From assembly GCA_036725345.1 (NCBI GenBank), contig DAIMEJ010000011.1, forward strand, positions 37,125 to 101,124: a DNA stretch of 64,000 nucleotides, read 5' to 3'. Each line of letters opens with the position of its first letter. Position 1 is the first letter of the stretch. Made by a program: the position numbers and the translations under genes. Below, one piece after another: positions 44,594-52,441 of the stretch. The notes below the pieces were generated by a model. It saw only the letters and a program-made list of their open reading frames with translations. It was not told the origin of the DNA and made no database searches. The stretch comes from JAPLJU01 sp036725345 (GTDB taxonomy: Bacteria; Desulfobacterota; Syntrophia; Syntrophales; UBA2192).

Positions 44594-45742
44594 ATGAACT
44601 TTGGATTAACAGAAGAACAAAAGATGGTAAAGGACATGGTAACGAAGTTTGCGGAGACGGAGATAAAGCCCGTTGCCGCAGAACTGGACAAAACACACAA
44701 GCACCCCGAAGCGATCTGCCGGAAGCTCGGCGAGATGGGAATCATGGGTGTGGCGATCCCGACGGAGTACGGCGGGGCCGGCATGGACAATGTGACATAC
44801 GTCCACGCCATGATCGCCATTTCCAAGGCCTGCGCGAGTTGCGGTGTTATCGTATCCGTCAACAACTCGCTCTACGGCTTCCCGGTGAACAGCTTCGGGA
44901 CGGAAGCGCAGAAGAAGAAGTTCCTCCCGCCCGTCTCCGGTGGAAAGGTCGAAGGCTGCTACGCCTTGACGGAAGCGGGCGCCGGCTCCGACGCCGGTGC
45001 ACTCGCGTGCAGAGCCACACTGAAGGGCGACAGGTACATCCTGAACGGCACCAAGCGTTTCATCACCAACGGCAACGTGGCCCATTACTGCGTGCTCGCC
45101 TGCACCACGGACCCGGCACAGGGCTACAAGGGGGTCATCAACCTCATCGTCGATCTGAAGAACACCAAGGGGTTCTCCCTCGGCAAGATCGAGGAGAAGA
45201 TGGGAATCCTCGCTTCGGGAACGGCGGAACTCGTATTCGAGGACGCCGAGGTGCCGGCGGAAAACCTTTTGGGCAAGGTCGGCCAGGGCTTCAAGCAGAT
45301 GCTCATGGGTCTTGACGCCGGCCGCATCGGTATCGGCTCCCAGGCCCTCGGCATCGGCAGGGCCGCCCTGGAGGACGCCCTGCAGTACTCCAAGGAAAGG
45401 GTACAGTTCGGCAAACCCATCTCCACCTTCCAGGCCATCCAGTTCAAGCTCGCCGACATGGCGACGGAACTCGACGCGGGTGAGCTGCTGCTCCTGAAGG
45501 CTGCCTGGATGGAAGACAACCACCTGGACTACGAGAAGGAATCCGCCCAGGCCAAGATGTACGCCTCCGACGTGGCCATGAAGGCGGCCATCGAGGGCGT
45601 CCAGATCTTCGGCGGGTACGGCTACTGCAAGGAGTACCCGGCTGAGCGGCACATGAGAGACGCCAAGATCTGCCAGATCTACGAGGGCACGAACGAAATT
45701 CAGAGGATGGTTATCTCCAGGAAACTCCTCGGCGCGCGCTAG
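44594..45742 (+). CDS. Short-chain acyl-CoA dehydrogenase (butyryl-CoA type)
   Basis: FAD enzyme oxidising acyl-CoA to 2-enoyl-CoA and passing electrons to ETF. The 382 residues are standard. YALTEAGAGSDAGAL, the FAD/substrate region KRFITNG, and the catalytic base Glu364 in YEGTNEIQRM are visible. It is the last gene of the operon, followed by a strong terminator. No etf genes are adjacent; the etfBA pair with the EMO-type oxidoreductase lies at 52.4-56.5 kb and is the probable electron outlet. Confidence 0.93.
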   Translation: MNFGLTEEQKMVKDMVTKFAETEIKPVAAELDKTHKHPEAICRKLGEMGIMGVAIPTEYGGAGMDNVTYVHAMIAISKACASCGVIVSVNNSLYGFPVNSFGTEAQKKKFLPPVSGGKVEGCYALTEAGAGSDAGALACRATLKGDRYILNGTKRFITNGNVAHYCVLACTTDPAQGYKGVINLIVDLKNTKGFSLGKIEEKMGILASGTAELVFEDAEVPAENLLGKVGQGFKQMLMGLDAGRIGIGSQALGIGRAALEDALQYSKERVQFGKPISTFQAIQFKLADMATELDAGELLLLKAAWMEDNHLDYEKESAQAKMYASDVAMKAAIEGVQIFGGYGYCKEYPAERHMRDAKICQIYEGTNEIQRMVISRKLLGAR

Positions 45743-45777
45743 TCAACAGGGCATAGTCTCATCATTGCCACAACAGA

Positions 45778-45816
45778 AGAGGGTCAAGGGGGTTATCCCC
45801 TTGACCCTCTCTCTTT
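45778..45816 (+). terminator. Strong Rho-independent terminator of the beta-oxidation operon
   Basis: A perfect 14-bp stem (45778-45791 with 45797-45810; AGAGGGTCAAGGGG/CCCCTTGACCCTCT), a 5-nt loop GTTAT, then CTCTTTT. It lies 36 bp after the acyl-CoA dehydrogenase stop. Confidence 0.92.
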
Positions 45817-45948
45817 TCCACCCACCAACCAGAAGGATAGCCCTGTATTCTGAATGCGAAGTCAGAAACTCTTCCTAAACCGGTATTGGCGAAGCACAGC
45901 GTCCGCAGCGCAAACTGTTCGAGCTCGCAGGGCGAGTTTTTGCTATCT

Positions 45949-46074
45949 AAGGCTGTTCAAAAAAGTCCAGATGCAAGGCGCCCGACATGCCGAGGAGCGA
46001 GGCGTACTATGGGGCGTACGTTGAGCGACGAGGGACGAGGGCAACGCCGCAGATGGGCATGTTTCAACAGCCTT
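45949..46074. repeat. 126-bp imperfect palindromic element with 9-bp terminal inverted repeats
   Basis: Begins AAGGCTGTT and ends AACAGCCTT. The arms continue imperfectly (TTCAAAAAAGTCCAGATG near the left end, CAGATGGGCATGTTTCAA near the right), and the middle holds GGCGTAC/GTACG. Elements with this GGCTGTTCAA...TTCAACAGCC layout are, to my knowledge, dispersed non-coding repeats in delta-proteobacteria. It sits between two convergent transcripts and touches the stop codon of the flavodoxin gene, so it may also act as a two-way terminator. It has no coding capacity of its own. Confidence 0.75.
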
Positions 46075-46529
46075 CAATAGATTCCCATGGCGCATCCGCC
46101 CGCTATGGTCTTCCCCAGCTCGCGGCACTTCTCCAGCGTCTCCTCCGTGAGCTTGCCCCTCGAAATCACCGGCTCATAGACCTTCTTGAACTGGTAGCCG
46201 ATGGCGATCCGTTCGATGTTCCGGACGGCGCCCGTGCCGTCGTTCCCGGCGGAGACGAAAACCACGTAAGGCTTCCGGAAGACCTTGCCCTGGGCGGGAT
46301 AGAAGGTCCGGTCGAAGAAATCCTTGATCATCCCGGACATGTAACCGAAGTTTTCCGGGGTCCCGATGGCGAGACCGTCGGCTTGAATCAGATCCTCCAG
46401 GGTGGCATCGCGGGCGTGCTTCAGGACTGCTTCAACGTTTTCAATGCCCCCGGCCCCTTCTGCCACGGCCTTCGCCATCCGTTCGGTATTGCCCGTTTGA
46501 GAATGAAAGATTATCAGTATTTTAGCCAT
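46074..46529 (-). CDS. Flavodoxin-family protein
   Basis: A 151-residue flavodoxin-like protein. The FMN phosphate loop is SQTGNTERMA, preceded by IIFHS; the isoalloxazine-side loops appear as GTPENFGYMSG and SAGNDGTG. Flavodoxin-like NAD(P)H oxidoreductases or electron carriers have this size. It is transcribed alone, convergent with the beta-oxidation operon and divergent from the CoA-transferase gene. Partner and reaction are unknown. The stop codon lies at the edge of the palindromic repeat. Confidence 0.85.
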   Translation of the reverse strand: MAKILIIFHSQTGNTERMAKAVAEGAGGIENVEAVLKHARDATLEDLIQADGLAIGTPENFGYMSGMIKDFFDRTFYPAQGKVFRKPYVVFVSAGNDGTGAVRNIERIAIGYQFKKVYEPVISRGKLTEETLEKCRELGKTIAGGCAMGIY

Positions 46530-46608
46530 GGACGAATTATAGAAAATCGGCCGGCGAATTACAAAGTCAAAATGACGATGGCCCTTTTATCCTCACGGGC
46601 AGTTCCCC

Positions 46609-46638
46609 TTGACAGGGGGCGGGCAAGTCATGGATGAT
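46609..46638 (+). promoter_or_regulatory. Candidate promoter of the CoA-transferase gene
   Basis: A perfect TTGACA at 46609-46614 and GATGAT at 46633-46638, 18 bp apart, ahead of the gene that starts at 46665. The -10 matches four of six positions. The region is the divergent spacer with the flavodoxin gene. Confidence 0.35.
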
Positions 46639-46664
46639 AGAAGAAAAAAAACGGGAGTGGAATC

Positions 46665-48554
46665 ATGGTCTCTCAGAATGCTTCATGGAAAACGAAGGTT
46701 GTTCCCCCGGACAGGGTGTTCGAAGACATCAAGCCGGGGATGACCATCTTCCTGGGCACGGGAATGGCAGAGCCGCGCACGCTGGTCAAGCATTTGATGG
46801 AGTCCAGTCACACCAACCTCCAGGACCTGGAAATGATTCAGCTGGTGAGCCTCGGGGACACCGTCTCCATCGACGAGAGATACTCAAGGAAATACCGCCT
46901 GAAGACCTTTTACTCCGGATGGGTGGCAAGCACCGCGATCACGGCGGGACGGGTGGATCTGATCCCCAGCCGCTTCTCCCGCATCCCCTGGCTCTTCAAG
47001 TCGGGCGCCGTGCACATCGATGCCGCCTTCATTCAGATCACCCCCCCGGACGATAACGGCCACGCAAGTCTCGGACTCGGCGTCGACGTGGCCCGTTACG
47101 CCATGGACAAGGCCACCCTTGTCGTCGGGGAAATCAACGAGAACATCCCCCGCACCCTGGGTGACACTTTTGTCCACGTCAATGAATTCAACTACCTGGT
47201 CCAGTCGGCGGAGCCCCCCATCTATCTCCCCCGCTGGCCCGTCCCGGAGAGCTATGACAGAATCGGCGCGCACATCGCCTCCATCGTCGATGACGGAAGC
47301 TGTCTCTCCTTTTCCATCGGGCCCGTCTACGAGGCACTGGCCTGTGAGCTCTGGCACAAGAAGAACCTGGGTGTTCACACGCCGTTCTTCACGGACGCTC
47401 TCATGGAACTGGTCGAAGGGGGCGTGGTGACCAACCGCTTCAAGGGCTTCTTCAGGGGCAAGTGCCTGGCCTCCTACGTGATGGGCACCCAGAAGCTCAT
47501 GAAATGGCTGGATCGAAACCCCTTTGTCGATTTCCAGCCTCTCGACGTGGTCATGGATCCGAGAAACATCGGACAGAATGATCGGGTCATCGCCATCCTT
47601 CCGGCGCGAAAGGCTGATCTCACGGGGGGCATCGCGCTCCACGTCGGCATGGGTAACGTGACGGCCGGTCCCGGCGCCGTGCAGGAACTTTTCGCAGGCG
47701 CGGCTCTCTCTCGGGGCGGGCGGACAGTCTTCGCGCTGCCCAGCCGCAACATCAAGGGGGAGCCGAACATTCTCGTTTCGATCGACGATTTCCCCAACCA
47801 GTTTTCCAATCGCGAAGACCTCGACATGGTTGTCACGGAATACGGGATTGCCTACCTCTCGGGCCGGACGGTGCGCGAACGCACCCAGGCGATGATCGAC
47901 ATCGCGCACCCCGACGACCGGGCCGAACTGGTCCGGCTGGCAAAGGAGGCAAAGCTTCTCTATCCCGACCAGATCTACTTCGCCGATTCGGGTCATCTCT
48001 ACCCTTCGGACATCTCCATGACGCAAACGTTCAAGGGAAATTTGACCGTCCAATTCCGGGCAATCAAGCCGTCCGACGAGGAGGAGATGAGGCGCCTTTT
48101 TTACCGTTTCTCGGACCGGGCGGTCTATTACCGGTATTTCAGCCCCGTCAAAACAATGCCCCATGGAAAGATGCAGGCCTATGTGAACGTGGATTACAGG
48201 ACGGTCATGTCCATCGTGGGGGTTATCCAGGAGGCGGGTGGCGAACGCGTCATCGCCGAAGGACGGTACGTCCGCCTGAAGGACCGGCCCTATGCCGACG
48301 TGGCATTTGTCGTTGACGAGGCGTACCAGGGTCGCGGGATTGCTTCATTCATATTCGGGATGCTCATCCGGATCGCCAGGGAACGAGGCGGGATCGAGGG
48401 CTTCACGGCCGATGTCCTGGCCGACAACAAGTCCATGATGAAAGTCTTTGAAAAATCCGCGCTCCCTCTGCAGGCGACCCTGGCCGGAGGGGCCTACGAA
48501 CTCACCATGCCCTTCTCGGACGAGGAACAGACGGACAGGAAGGGCAGAAGTTGA
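46665..48554 (+). CDS. Acetyl-CoA hydrolase/CoA-transferase fused to a GNAT acetyltransferase domain
   Basis: A 629-residue fusion. Residues 1 to about 450 form an acetyl-CoA hydrolase/4-hydroxybutyrate CoA-transferase-type protein (FLGTGMAEPR near the start, DMVVTEYGIAYLSGRTVRER near the end). Residues about 462-615 form a GNAT domain with the acetyl-CoA loop DEAYQGRGIASFIFG and a following ADVLADNKSMM. Such fusions occur in Geobacter-like and related anaerobes. The first part would exchange CoA between acetyl-CoA and another acid; the GNAT part may acetylate a protein lysine, possibly linking acetyl-CoA level to enzyme control, but this is inference. Confidence 0.88.
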   Translation: MVSQNASWKTKVVPPDRVFEDIKPGMTIFLGTGMAEPRTLVKHLMESSHTNLQDLEMIQLVSLGDTVSIDERYSRKYRLKTFYSGWVASTAITAGRVDLIPSRFSRIPWLFKSGAVHIDAAFIQITPPDDNGHASLGLGVDVARYAMDKATLVVGEINENIPRTLGDTFVHVNEFNYLVQSAEPPIYLPRWPVPESYDRIGAHIASIVDDGSCLSFSIGPVYEALACELWHKKNLGVHTPFFTDALMELVEGGVVTNRFKGFFRGKCLASYVMGTQKLMKWLDRNPFVDFQPLDVVMDPRNIGQNDRVIAILPARKADLTGGIALHVGMGNVTAGPGAVQELFAGAALSRGGRTVFALPSRNIKGEPNILVSIDDFPNQFSNREDLDMVVTEYGIAYLSGRTVRERTQAMIDIAHPDDRAELVRLAKEAKLLYPDQIYFADSGHLYPSDISMTQTFKGNLTVQFRAIKPSDEEEMRRLFYRFSDRAVYYRYFSPVKTMPHGKMQAYVNVDYRTVMSIVGVIQEAGGERVIAEGRYVRLKDRPYADVAFVVDEAYQGRGIASFIFGMLIRIARERGGIEGFTADVLADNKSMMKVFEKSALPLQATLAGGAYELTMPFSDEEQTDRKGRS

Positions 48555-48587
48555 GAAGATTTGAAATTAAGATGAGAAGAATTGGAG

Positions 48588-48674
48588 AAAAAGGGGACAG
48601 GCTACTTTTTCAGACTGAGATTTAATGCTGGAATATTTTGTCAACCACTCAAAAAAGTAGCCTGTCCCCTTTTT
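48588..48674. repeat. 23-bp perfect inverted repeat (GGGGACAGGCTACTTTTT type) between convergent genes
   Basis: The left arm 48588-48610 and right arm 48652-48674 are exact reverse complements (core GGGGACAGGCTACTTTTT), separated by 41 nt. The outer ends are A5 and T5, so each strand could form a terminator-like stem. It fills the space between the CoA-transferase gene and the fadD stop codon. The form resembles a REP/BIME pair of the kind mobilised by REP-associated tyrosine transposases; no transposase gene is in the window. Confidence 0.8.
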
Positions 48675-50377
48675 TAGACCTTTTTCCGCTTTTTCATCTC
48701 CTCCGCCTTGAGTTCCTTGCGGAGCACTTTTCCGACGGTGCTCTTGGGCAACTCCTGGCGGAACTCGATCTCCGTGGGAAGCTTGTAAGTGGCAAGCTTC
48801 GTCTTGGCGTACTCGATGAGTTCCTCCTGCGTCGCCGCCTCGCCCTCTTTGAGAACAACGAAGACCTTCACGTTCTCGCCCCGCTTGGGGTCGGGGATAC
48901 CGATGGTGCAGACCTCCTGGACCTTGGGGTTCTCGTAGAAGACCTCGTCGACATCCCGCGGGTAGATGTTGAACCCGCCCGAGATGATCATGTCCTTCTT
49001 GCGGTCCACGATGTAGAAATAACCGTCTTCGTCCATCGTGGCGATGTCGCCGGTGAAGCACCAGCCGTTCCGCAGGGTGTAGGCTGTCTCCTCCGGTTTG
49101 TTCAGATAGCCCTTCATGACCTGCGGACCTCTCACAATCAGTTCCCCGGGCTGACCTGCGGGCAGATCGATCAAACCCGTATCGAGGTCCACGATGCGGG
49201 CTTCCGTATCGGTGATGGGCACACCGACGCTCCCGACCTTCCGGGCCCCGCCGGCAAAGGGGTTGACGTGCGTGACAGGCGTCGTTTCCGTCATGCCGAA
49301 CCCCTCGACAATGACCGCCCCCGTAATCCTCTCAAATTCATGGATGACCTCCACGGGAAGAGGCGCACTCCCCGAGAAACACCCCTTCAGGCAGGACATG
49401 TCCGTTTTTTTGAGGTCGGGGTGGTTCAGCATCCCGATGTACATGGTGGGCACGAGGGGTGCGAAGGTGGGCCGGAACTTCCGGATGGCCTCGAGAAGAG
49501 GCTCCGGCTGGGGCCTGGGGATGAGGATGTCCGGCCACCCCATGAACACGGAGAAATTCATGGCCGTGGTCATGCCGAAGACGTGGAAGAATGGAAGGGC
49601 GCCGAGGGTGACTTCCGCCCCCTTCTTGAAGACCGGGAACCACACTTCCGCCTGCTGGATCTGCTTGCTCAGGTTGGCGTGGGTGAGCATCACCCCCTTG
49701 GAGACACCCGTCGTCCCGCCGGTGTACTGGTACATGGCCACGTCCTCGAAGCCTATCTTCGGTCGCGGCGGGTTCGGACCGTACTTCGCGACGCAGTCCT
49801 TCCACCTGTACACATCGGGGGCCGGCTTGACATCGGCGGCGAGCTTCTTCTTTTTGCCGACGAGGGGGAAGAGCATGCTCTTCGGGAAGGGGAGATAATC
49901 GCCGATGGAGGTGTAGACGATCTGCCTGACCTTCGTCTTCGGACGCAGGTCTATCATGCGGTTCCCGAGGAGGTCGAGGGTCACGAGGACCTTCGCGCCC
50001 GAGTCGTTGAACTGGTGCTCCAGTTCCCGGTCGGAGTAGAGGGGGTTGTTCATCACGGTGATGGCCCCGATGCGAAGTACGGCGAAGTAAGCCGCCACGC
50101 ATGGGATGAGGTTCGGAAGCAGGATTGCCACGGCATCCCCCTGCTTGACACCGAAATCCGTAAGGCACGTGGCGAATCGGTCCACCATGTCCTTCAACTG
50201 CCTGTAGGTCAGGGTGTAACCCTGGAAGATGAGGGCCGTCTTGTCCGGGAACTGTTTTGCCGTCCGGTCCAGGATGTCGGGCATCGTGATCTCGTCGTAG
50301 GTGATGCTCTCGGGGACGCCCTTCTCGTAGCTCTTCAGCCACGGCTTCTTGTAATAGATGGAGTCTTCGTAGGCCAT
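48674..50377 (-). CDS. fadD: Long-chain acyl-CoA synthetase
   Basis: Activates long-chain fatty acids with ATP and CoA at the inner membrane. From the ATG at 50377 (GAGGTG upstream; the frame to 50431 is repeat-derived) it has 567 residues. Motifs: phosphate loop YTGGTTGVSKG, EGFGMTETTPVTH, FTGDIATMDEDGYFYIVDR and the C-terminal adenylation lysine motif PKSTVGKVLRKEL, all intact, unlike the ligase-like gene at 37634. It shares its strand and upstream region with a FadL-type transporter, matching uptake plus activation. A large repeat array lies just upstream of its start. Confidence 0.92.
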   Translation of the reverse strand: MAYEDSIYYKKPWLKSYEKGVPESITYDEITMPDILDRTAKQFPDKTALIFQGYTLTYRQLKDMVDRFATCLTDFGVKQGDAVAILLPNLIPCVAAYFAVLRIGAITVMNNPLYSDRELEHQFNDSGAKVLVTLDLLGNRMIDLRPKTKVRQIVYTSIGDYLPFPKSMLFPLVGKKKKLAADVKPAPDVYRWKDCVAKYGPNPPRPKIGFEDVAMYQYTGGTTGVSKGVMLTHANLSKQIQQAEVWFPVFKKGAEVTLGALPFFHVFGMTTAMNFSVFMGWPDILIPRPQPEPLLEAIRKFRPTFAPLVPTMYIGMLNHPDLKKTDMSCLKGCFSGSAPLPVEVIHEFERITGAVIVEGFGMTETTPVTHVNPFAGGARKVGSVGVPITDTEARIVDLDTGLIDLPAGQPGELIVRGPQVMKGYLNKPEETAYTLRNGWCFTGDIATMDEDGYFYIVDRKKDMIISGGFNIYPRDVDEVFYENPKVQEVCTIGIPDPKRGENVKVFVVLKEGEAATQEELIEYAKTKLATYKLPTEIEFRQELPKSTVGKVLRKELKAEEMKKRKKV

Positions 50378-50396
50378 AGGACACCTCGTTTTTAAA

Positions 50397-50860
50397 AAGG
50401 TTAAAGGCTTATGGCATAAGGCTAAGGGCAAAAAATACTGACATCACAAAAGGGCTAATGGCTTAAGGTATAAGGCTAAGGGTAAAAAACAACACATCAT
50501 AAAAAAGGTATAAGGCTCAGGGCAAAAAAACTGACATCACAAAAGGGCTTAAGGTTGAAAAACAACACATCAAAAAAAGGCGTAAGCTTAGGGCAAATAA
50601 ACGGACATTACAAAAAGGCTTATGGCTAATGGCTTAAGGTATAAGGCTAAGGGAAAAACCGACATCACAAAAAAGGCGAATGGCTTAGGACAAAAAAACG
50701 GACATTACAAAAAGGCTTAGGGCTTATGGCTTAAGGCATAAGGCTAAGGGTAAAAAACAACACATCATAAAAAAGGCGAAAGGCTTAGGGCCAAGGGCAA
50801 GAAAGAGCTTAGGGCTTAAGACATATGGTCCTGCCTTCAGCCCTGTGCCTTATGCCATGT
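50397..50860. repeat. Two-level repeat array: 7-bp TAAGGCT-like runs alternating with eight ACATCAC/ACATTAC units
   Basis: Runs of degenerate 7-mers (AAGGCTT, ATGGCAT, AAGGCTA, AGGG) alternate with an A-rich segment containing ACATCAC, ACATCAT or ACATTAC. Eight such segments start at 50441, 50494, 50534, 50567, 50605, 50662, 50702 and 50762, at spacings of 33-60 bp. Two flavours alternate in part: CTGACATCACAAAAGGG-like and AACAACACATCATAAA-like. The right end degrades into GCCTTATGCCATGTGCC in opposite sense. It occupies the fadL-fadD intergenic region. It is not a CRISPR, since neither repeats nor spacers are constant in length. Confidence 0.85.
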
Positions 50861-50863
50861 GCC

Positions 50864-50906
50864 GGTTCGGAGAAAACCCGGATCTCTCCGGATTTTCTCC
50901 CGAACC
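50864..50906. terminator. Imperfect inverted repeat after fadL
   Basis: GGTTCGG-AGAAAA-CCCGGA at 50864-50882 pairs with TCCGGATTTTCTCCCGAACC at 50887-50906, with one bulge and one mismatch. It lies 6 bp beyond the fadL stop. There is no clear T tract on the minus strand, so termination strength is doubtful. Confidence 0.45.
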
Positions 50907-50912
50907 ATTCTT

Positions 50913-52166
50913 TTAGAACTTGTACCCCAGGCTCAGGCTGATGAGATGAGCGTAGCCGTCTTTCACCTCGCCTTCGAAGATGCCGTCGTCCGGTCGTGCT
51001 TTGATGTCGCGGTCATCAAAAAGGATGTACATGTAGGCCAGGTCGACAGTCCAGGGCCCGTTGTGCCAGCCGCCACCCACGGTAAACTGATGCCGGTCGC
51101 TGTCGGGGAGTATGTAATCAATGTGCTCGTCGACCACAGGGGTTTCGTCGTAGGCATAGCTGAGGCGCAGGTCCCAGTTCGGCGTCACGTTCCACTCGAC
51201 ACCGATCATGTAGCGAAATACGTCATCATAGTCCTTGACCGACGTTGACGAGTTCGCTGCAGGGGCACCGAAGGGTCGCGCAAACTTGACCTTGAGCTGG
51301 TCGTAAGTGCTCCACTCCGTCCAGTAGATGCCGCCGCCGATGGTCAGGGTCTTGACCGGCTTGAAGGCTACACCCGCAAAGACCTCGGACGGGAGCGTGA
51401 TATCCGCCTCTCCACCCATATTCACAATGTTTACTCCAAACGCGGGAATAACGACCTGTTGACTCACCGTAACATCGCCCTCCAGTTCCTGTTTCACCCT
51501 GCTCCGGTAGGAGATGCCCGCCGAGAACCAGTCACAGGGTTTGTAATGGGCGGCCAGATTGAACCCGTAGCCCCAGGAATCGCCATCAAGCTCAAAATGG
51601 GTGTCACCCACACCCAAGGCCCCGGTATTCAGCATTCTTTGGAGATTGGCGTCGAACCACATGGCGCTCACGCCCGCGGCGACGGAGAAGCCGTCAGCGA
51701 CCCTAAAGGCGATGTTCGGGTTCAACTCCAGGGATTGAATGGTGGCCTTGGTGCTGCTGTATCTGCCCGGCCAGGTATTGGAAAACTCGGTACCGAGGCC
51801 GAAGCGGCTGAAGAGGCCCATGCCCCAGGAGAATCTGTTGTTTATCTGCTGTGTGAAGTAGGCGTGGGGCGGAAAGAACCAGTTGTCGTCCATGCTCGTC
51901 AATGTCGACCCCGTCACCACATCGAGCCTCGGATTGATGAGCGTTGCGCCGACCATCGTCTGCATGCCCTTGAGCTGGGTGATGCCCGCGGGATTGTAGA
52001 ATACGGCTGAAGGATCGTCGGCCGTGGCTGTAAGCCCCGCGCCGAGGACAAGTCCACGGGCGCTCCCCTCGTACAGGGCAAATCCCGCGGCGAAGACGGA
52101 TCCGGCACCCATCAGGACAACGAGCGTGGCGGACAGTAAGATCCAGAGTAACGTTTTTCTTCTCAT
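50913..52166 (-). CDS. fadL: FadL/OmpP1/TodX-family outer membrane transport protein
   Basis: Outer-membrane barrel that lets long-chain fatty acids or other hydrophobic compounds in by a hatch and lateral opening. From the ATG at 52166 (GGAGGGG upstream) the precursor has 417 residues. A signal peptide ends at SVFA, and the mature start GFALYEGSARGLVLG plus DPSAVFYNPAGIT is the FadL N-terminal hatch pattern. The C-terminus SLSLGYKF ends in Phe for barrel assembly. It is co-oriented with fadD downstream and lies behind the etf/EMO genes, pointing to fatty-acid substrates, although aromatic hydrocarbons are transported by relatives (TodX). Confidence 0.9.
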   Translation of the reverse strand: MRRKTLLWILLSATLVVLMGAGSVFAAGFALYEGSARGLVLGAGLTATADDPSAVFYNPAGITQLKGMQTMVGATLINPRLDVVTGSTLTSMDDNWFFPPHAYFTQQINNRFSWGMGLFSRFGLGTEFSNTWPGRYSSTKATIQSLELNPNIAFRVADGFSVAAGVSAMWFDANLQRMLNTGALGVGDTHFELDGDSWGYGFNLAAHYKPCDWFSAGISYRSRVKQELEGDVTVSQQVVIPAFGVNIVNMGGEADITLPSEVFAGVAFKPVKTLTIGGGIYWTEWSTYDQLKVKFARPFGAPAANSSTSVKDYDDVFRYMIGVEWNVTPNWDLRLSYAYDETPVVDEHIDYILPDSDRHQFTVGGGWHNGPWTVDLAYMYILFDDRDIKARPDDGIFEGEVKDGYAHLISLSLGYKF

Positions 52167-52314
52167 GATAACCCCTCCTCTAAACAAATTTCCATTACCT
52201 GAAAAACAGATGAAGATGAGATGTGTGATTCCTGATGTATCTGGAAACGCGAACGCTTCCGGGATTTTTCTCCCTCTTCCCGATCACCTCCTTTTCTTTG
52301 TGAATTTTTGTGCA

Positions 52315-52343
52315 ACTATATAAAATTTTTACGAATAATGAAA
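52315..52343 (-). promoter_or_regulatory. Candidate fadL promoter
   Basis: On the minus strand, TATAGT (52320-52315) lies 17 bp downstream of TTTCAT (52343-52338) in AT-rich sequence. A start near 52308 would give a leader of about 140 nt. It is placed just after the terminator of the upstream gene, where a promoter is expected. Confidence 0.4.
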
Positions 52344-52355
52344 GTTTTTTTATAA

Positions 52356-52389
52356 AAAAATCCCCGACTTGCGAAAGCCGGGGATTTTT
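52356..52389 (-). terminator. Rho-independent terminator of the etfBA-EMO operon
   Basis: An 11-bp stem AAAAATCCCCG/CGGGGATTTTT (52356-52366, 52379-52389) continuing through one mismatch to a further pair. On the minus strand it is followed by T-rich sequence (TTTTTTTATA). It lies 53 bp beyond the stop codon of the gene ending at 52442. Confidence 0.88.
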
Positions 52390-52441
52390 CCACAACTACT
52401 CAATTTCTATTACAAAATACCGCGTCGCTGACCGCGTCGCC

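Noticed and set aside
46884..48164. 426-codon minus strand frame inside the CoA-transferase-GNAT gene
   Set aside because: Antisense shadow; the + strand frame has clear family motifs throughout.
48638..50395. Long + strand frame opposite fadD
   Set aside because: Shadow of fadD; composition rich in Asp, Val, Gly and Arg without any domain pattern.
50397..50860. CRISPR array
   Set aside because: Repeat and spacer lengths vary (33-60 bp), the spacers are themselves repeats of one another, and no cas gene is nearby.
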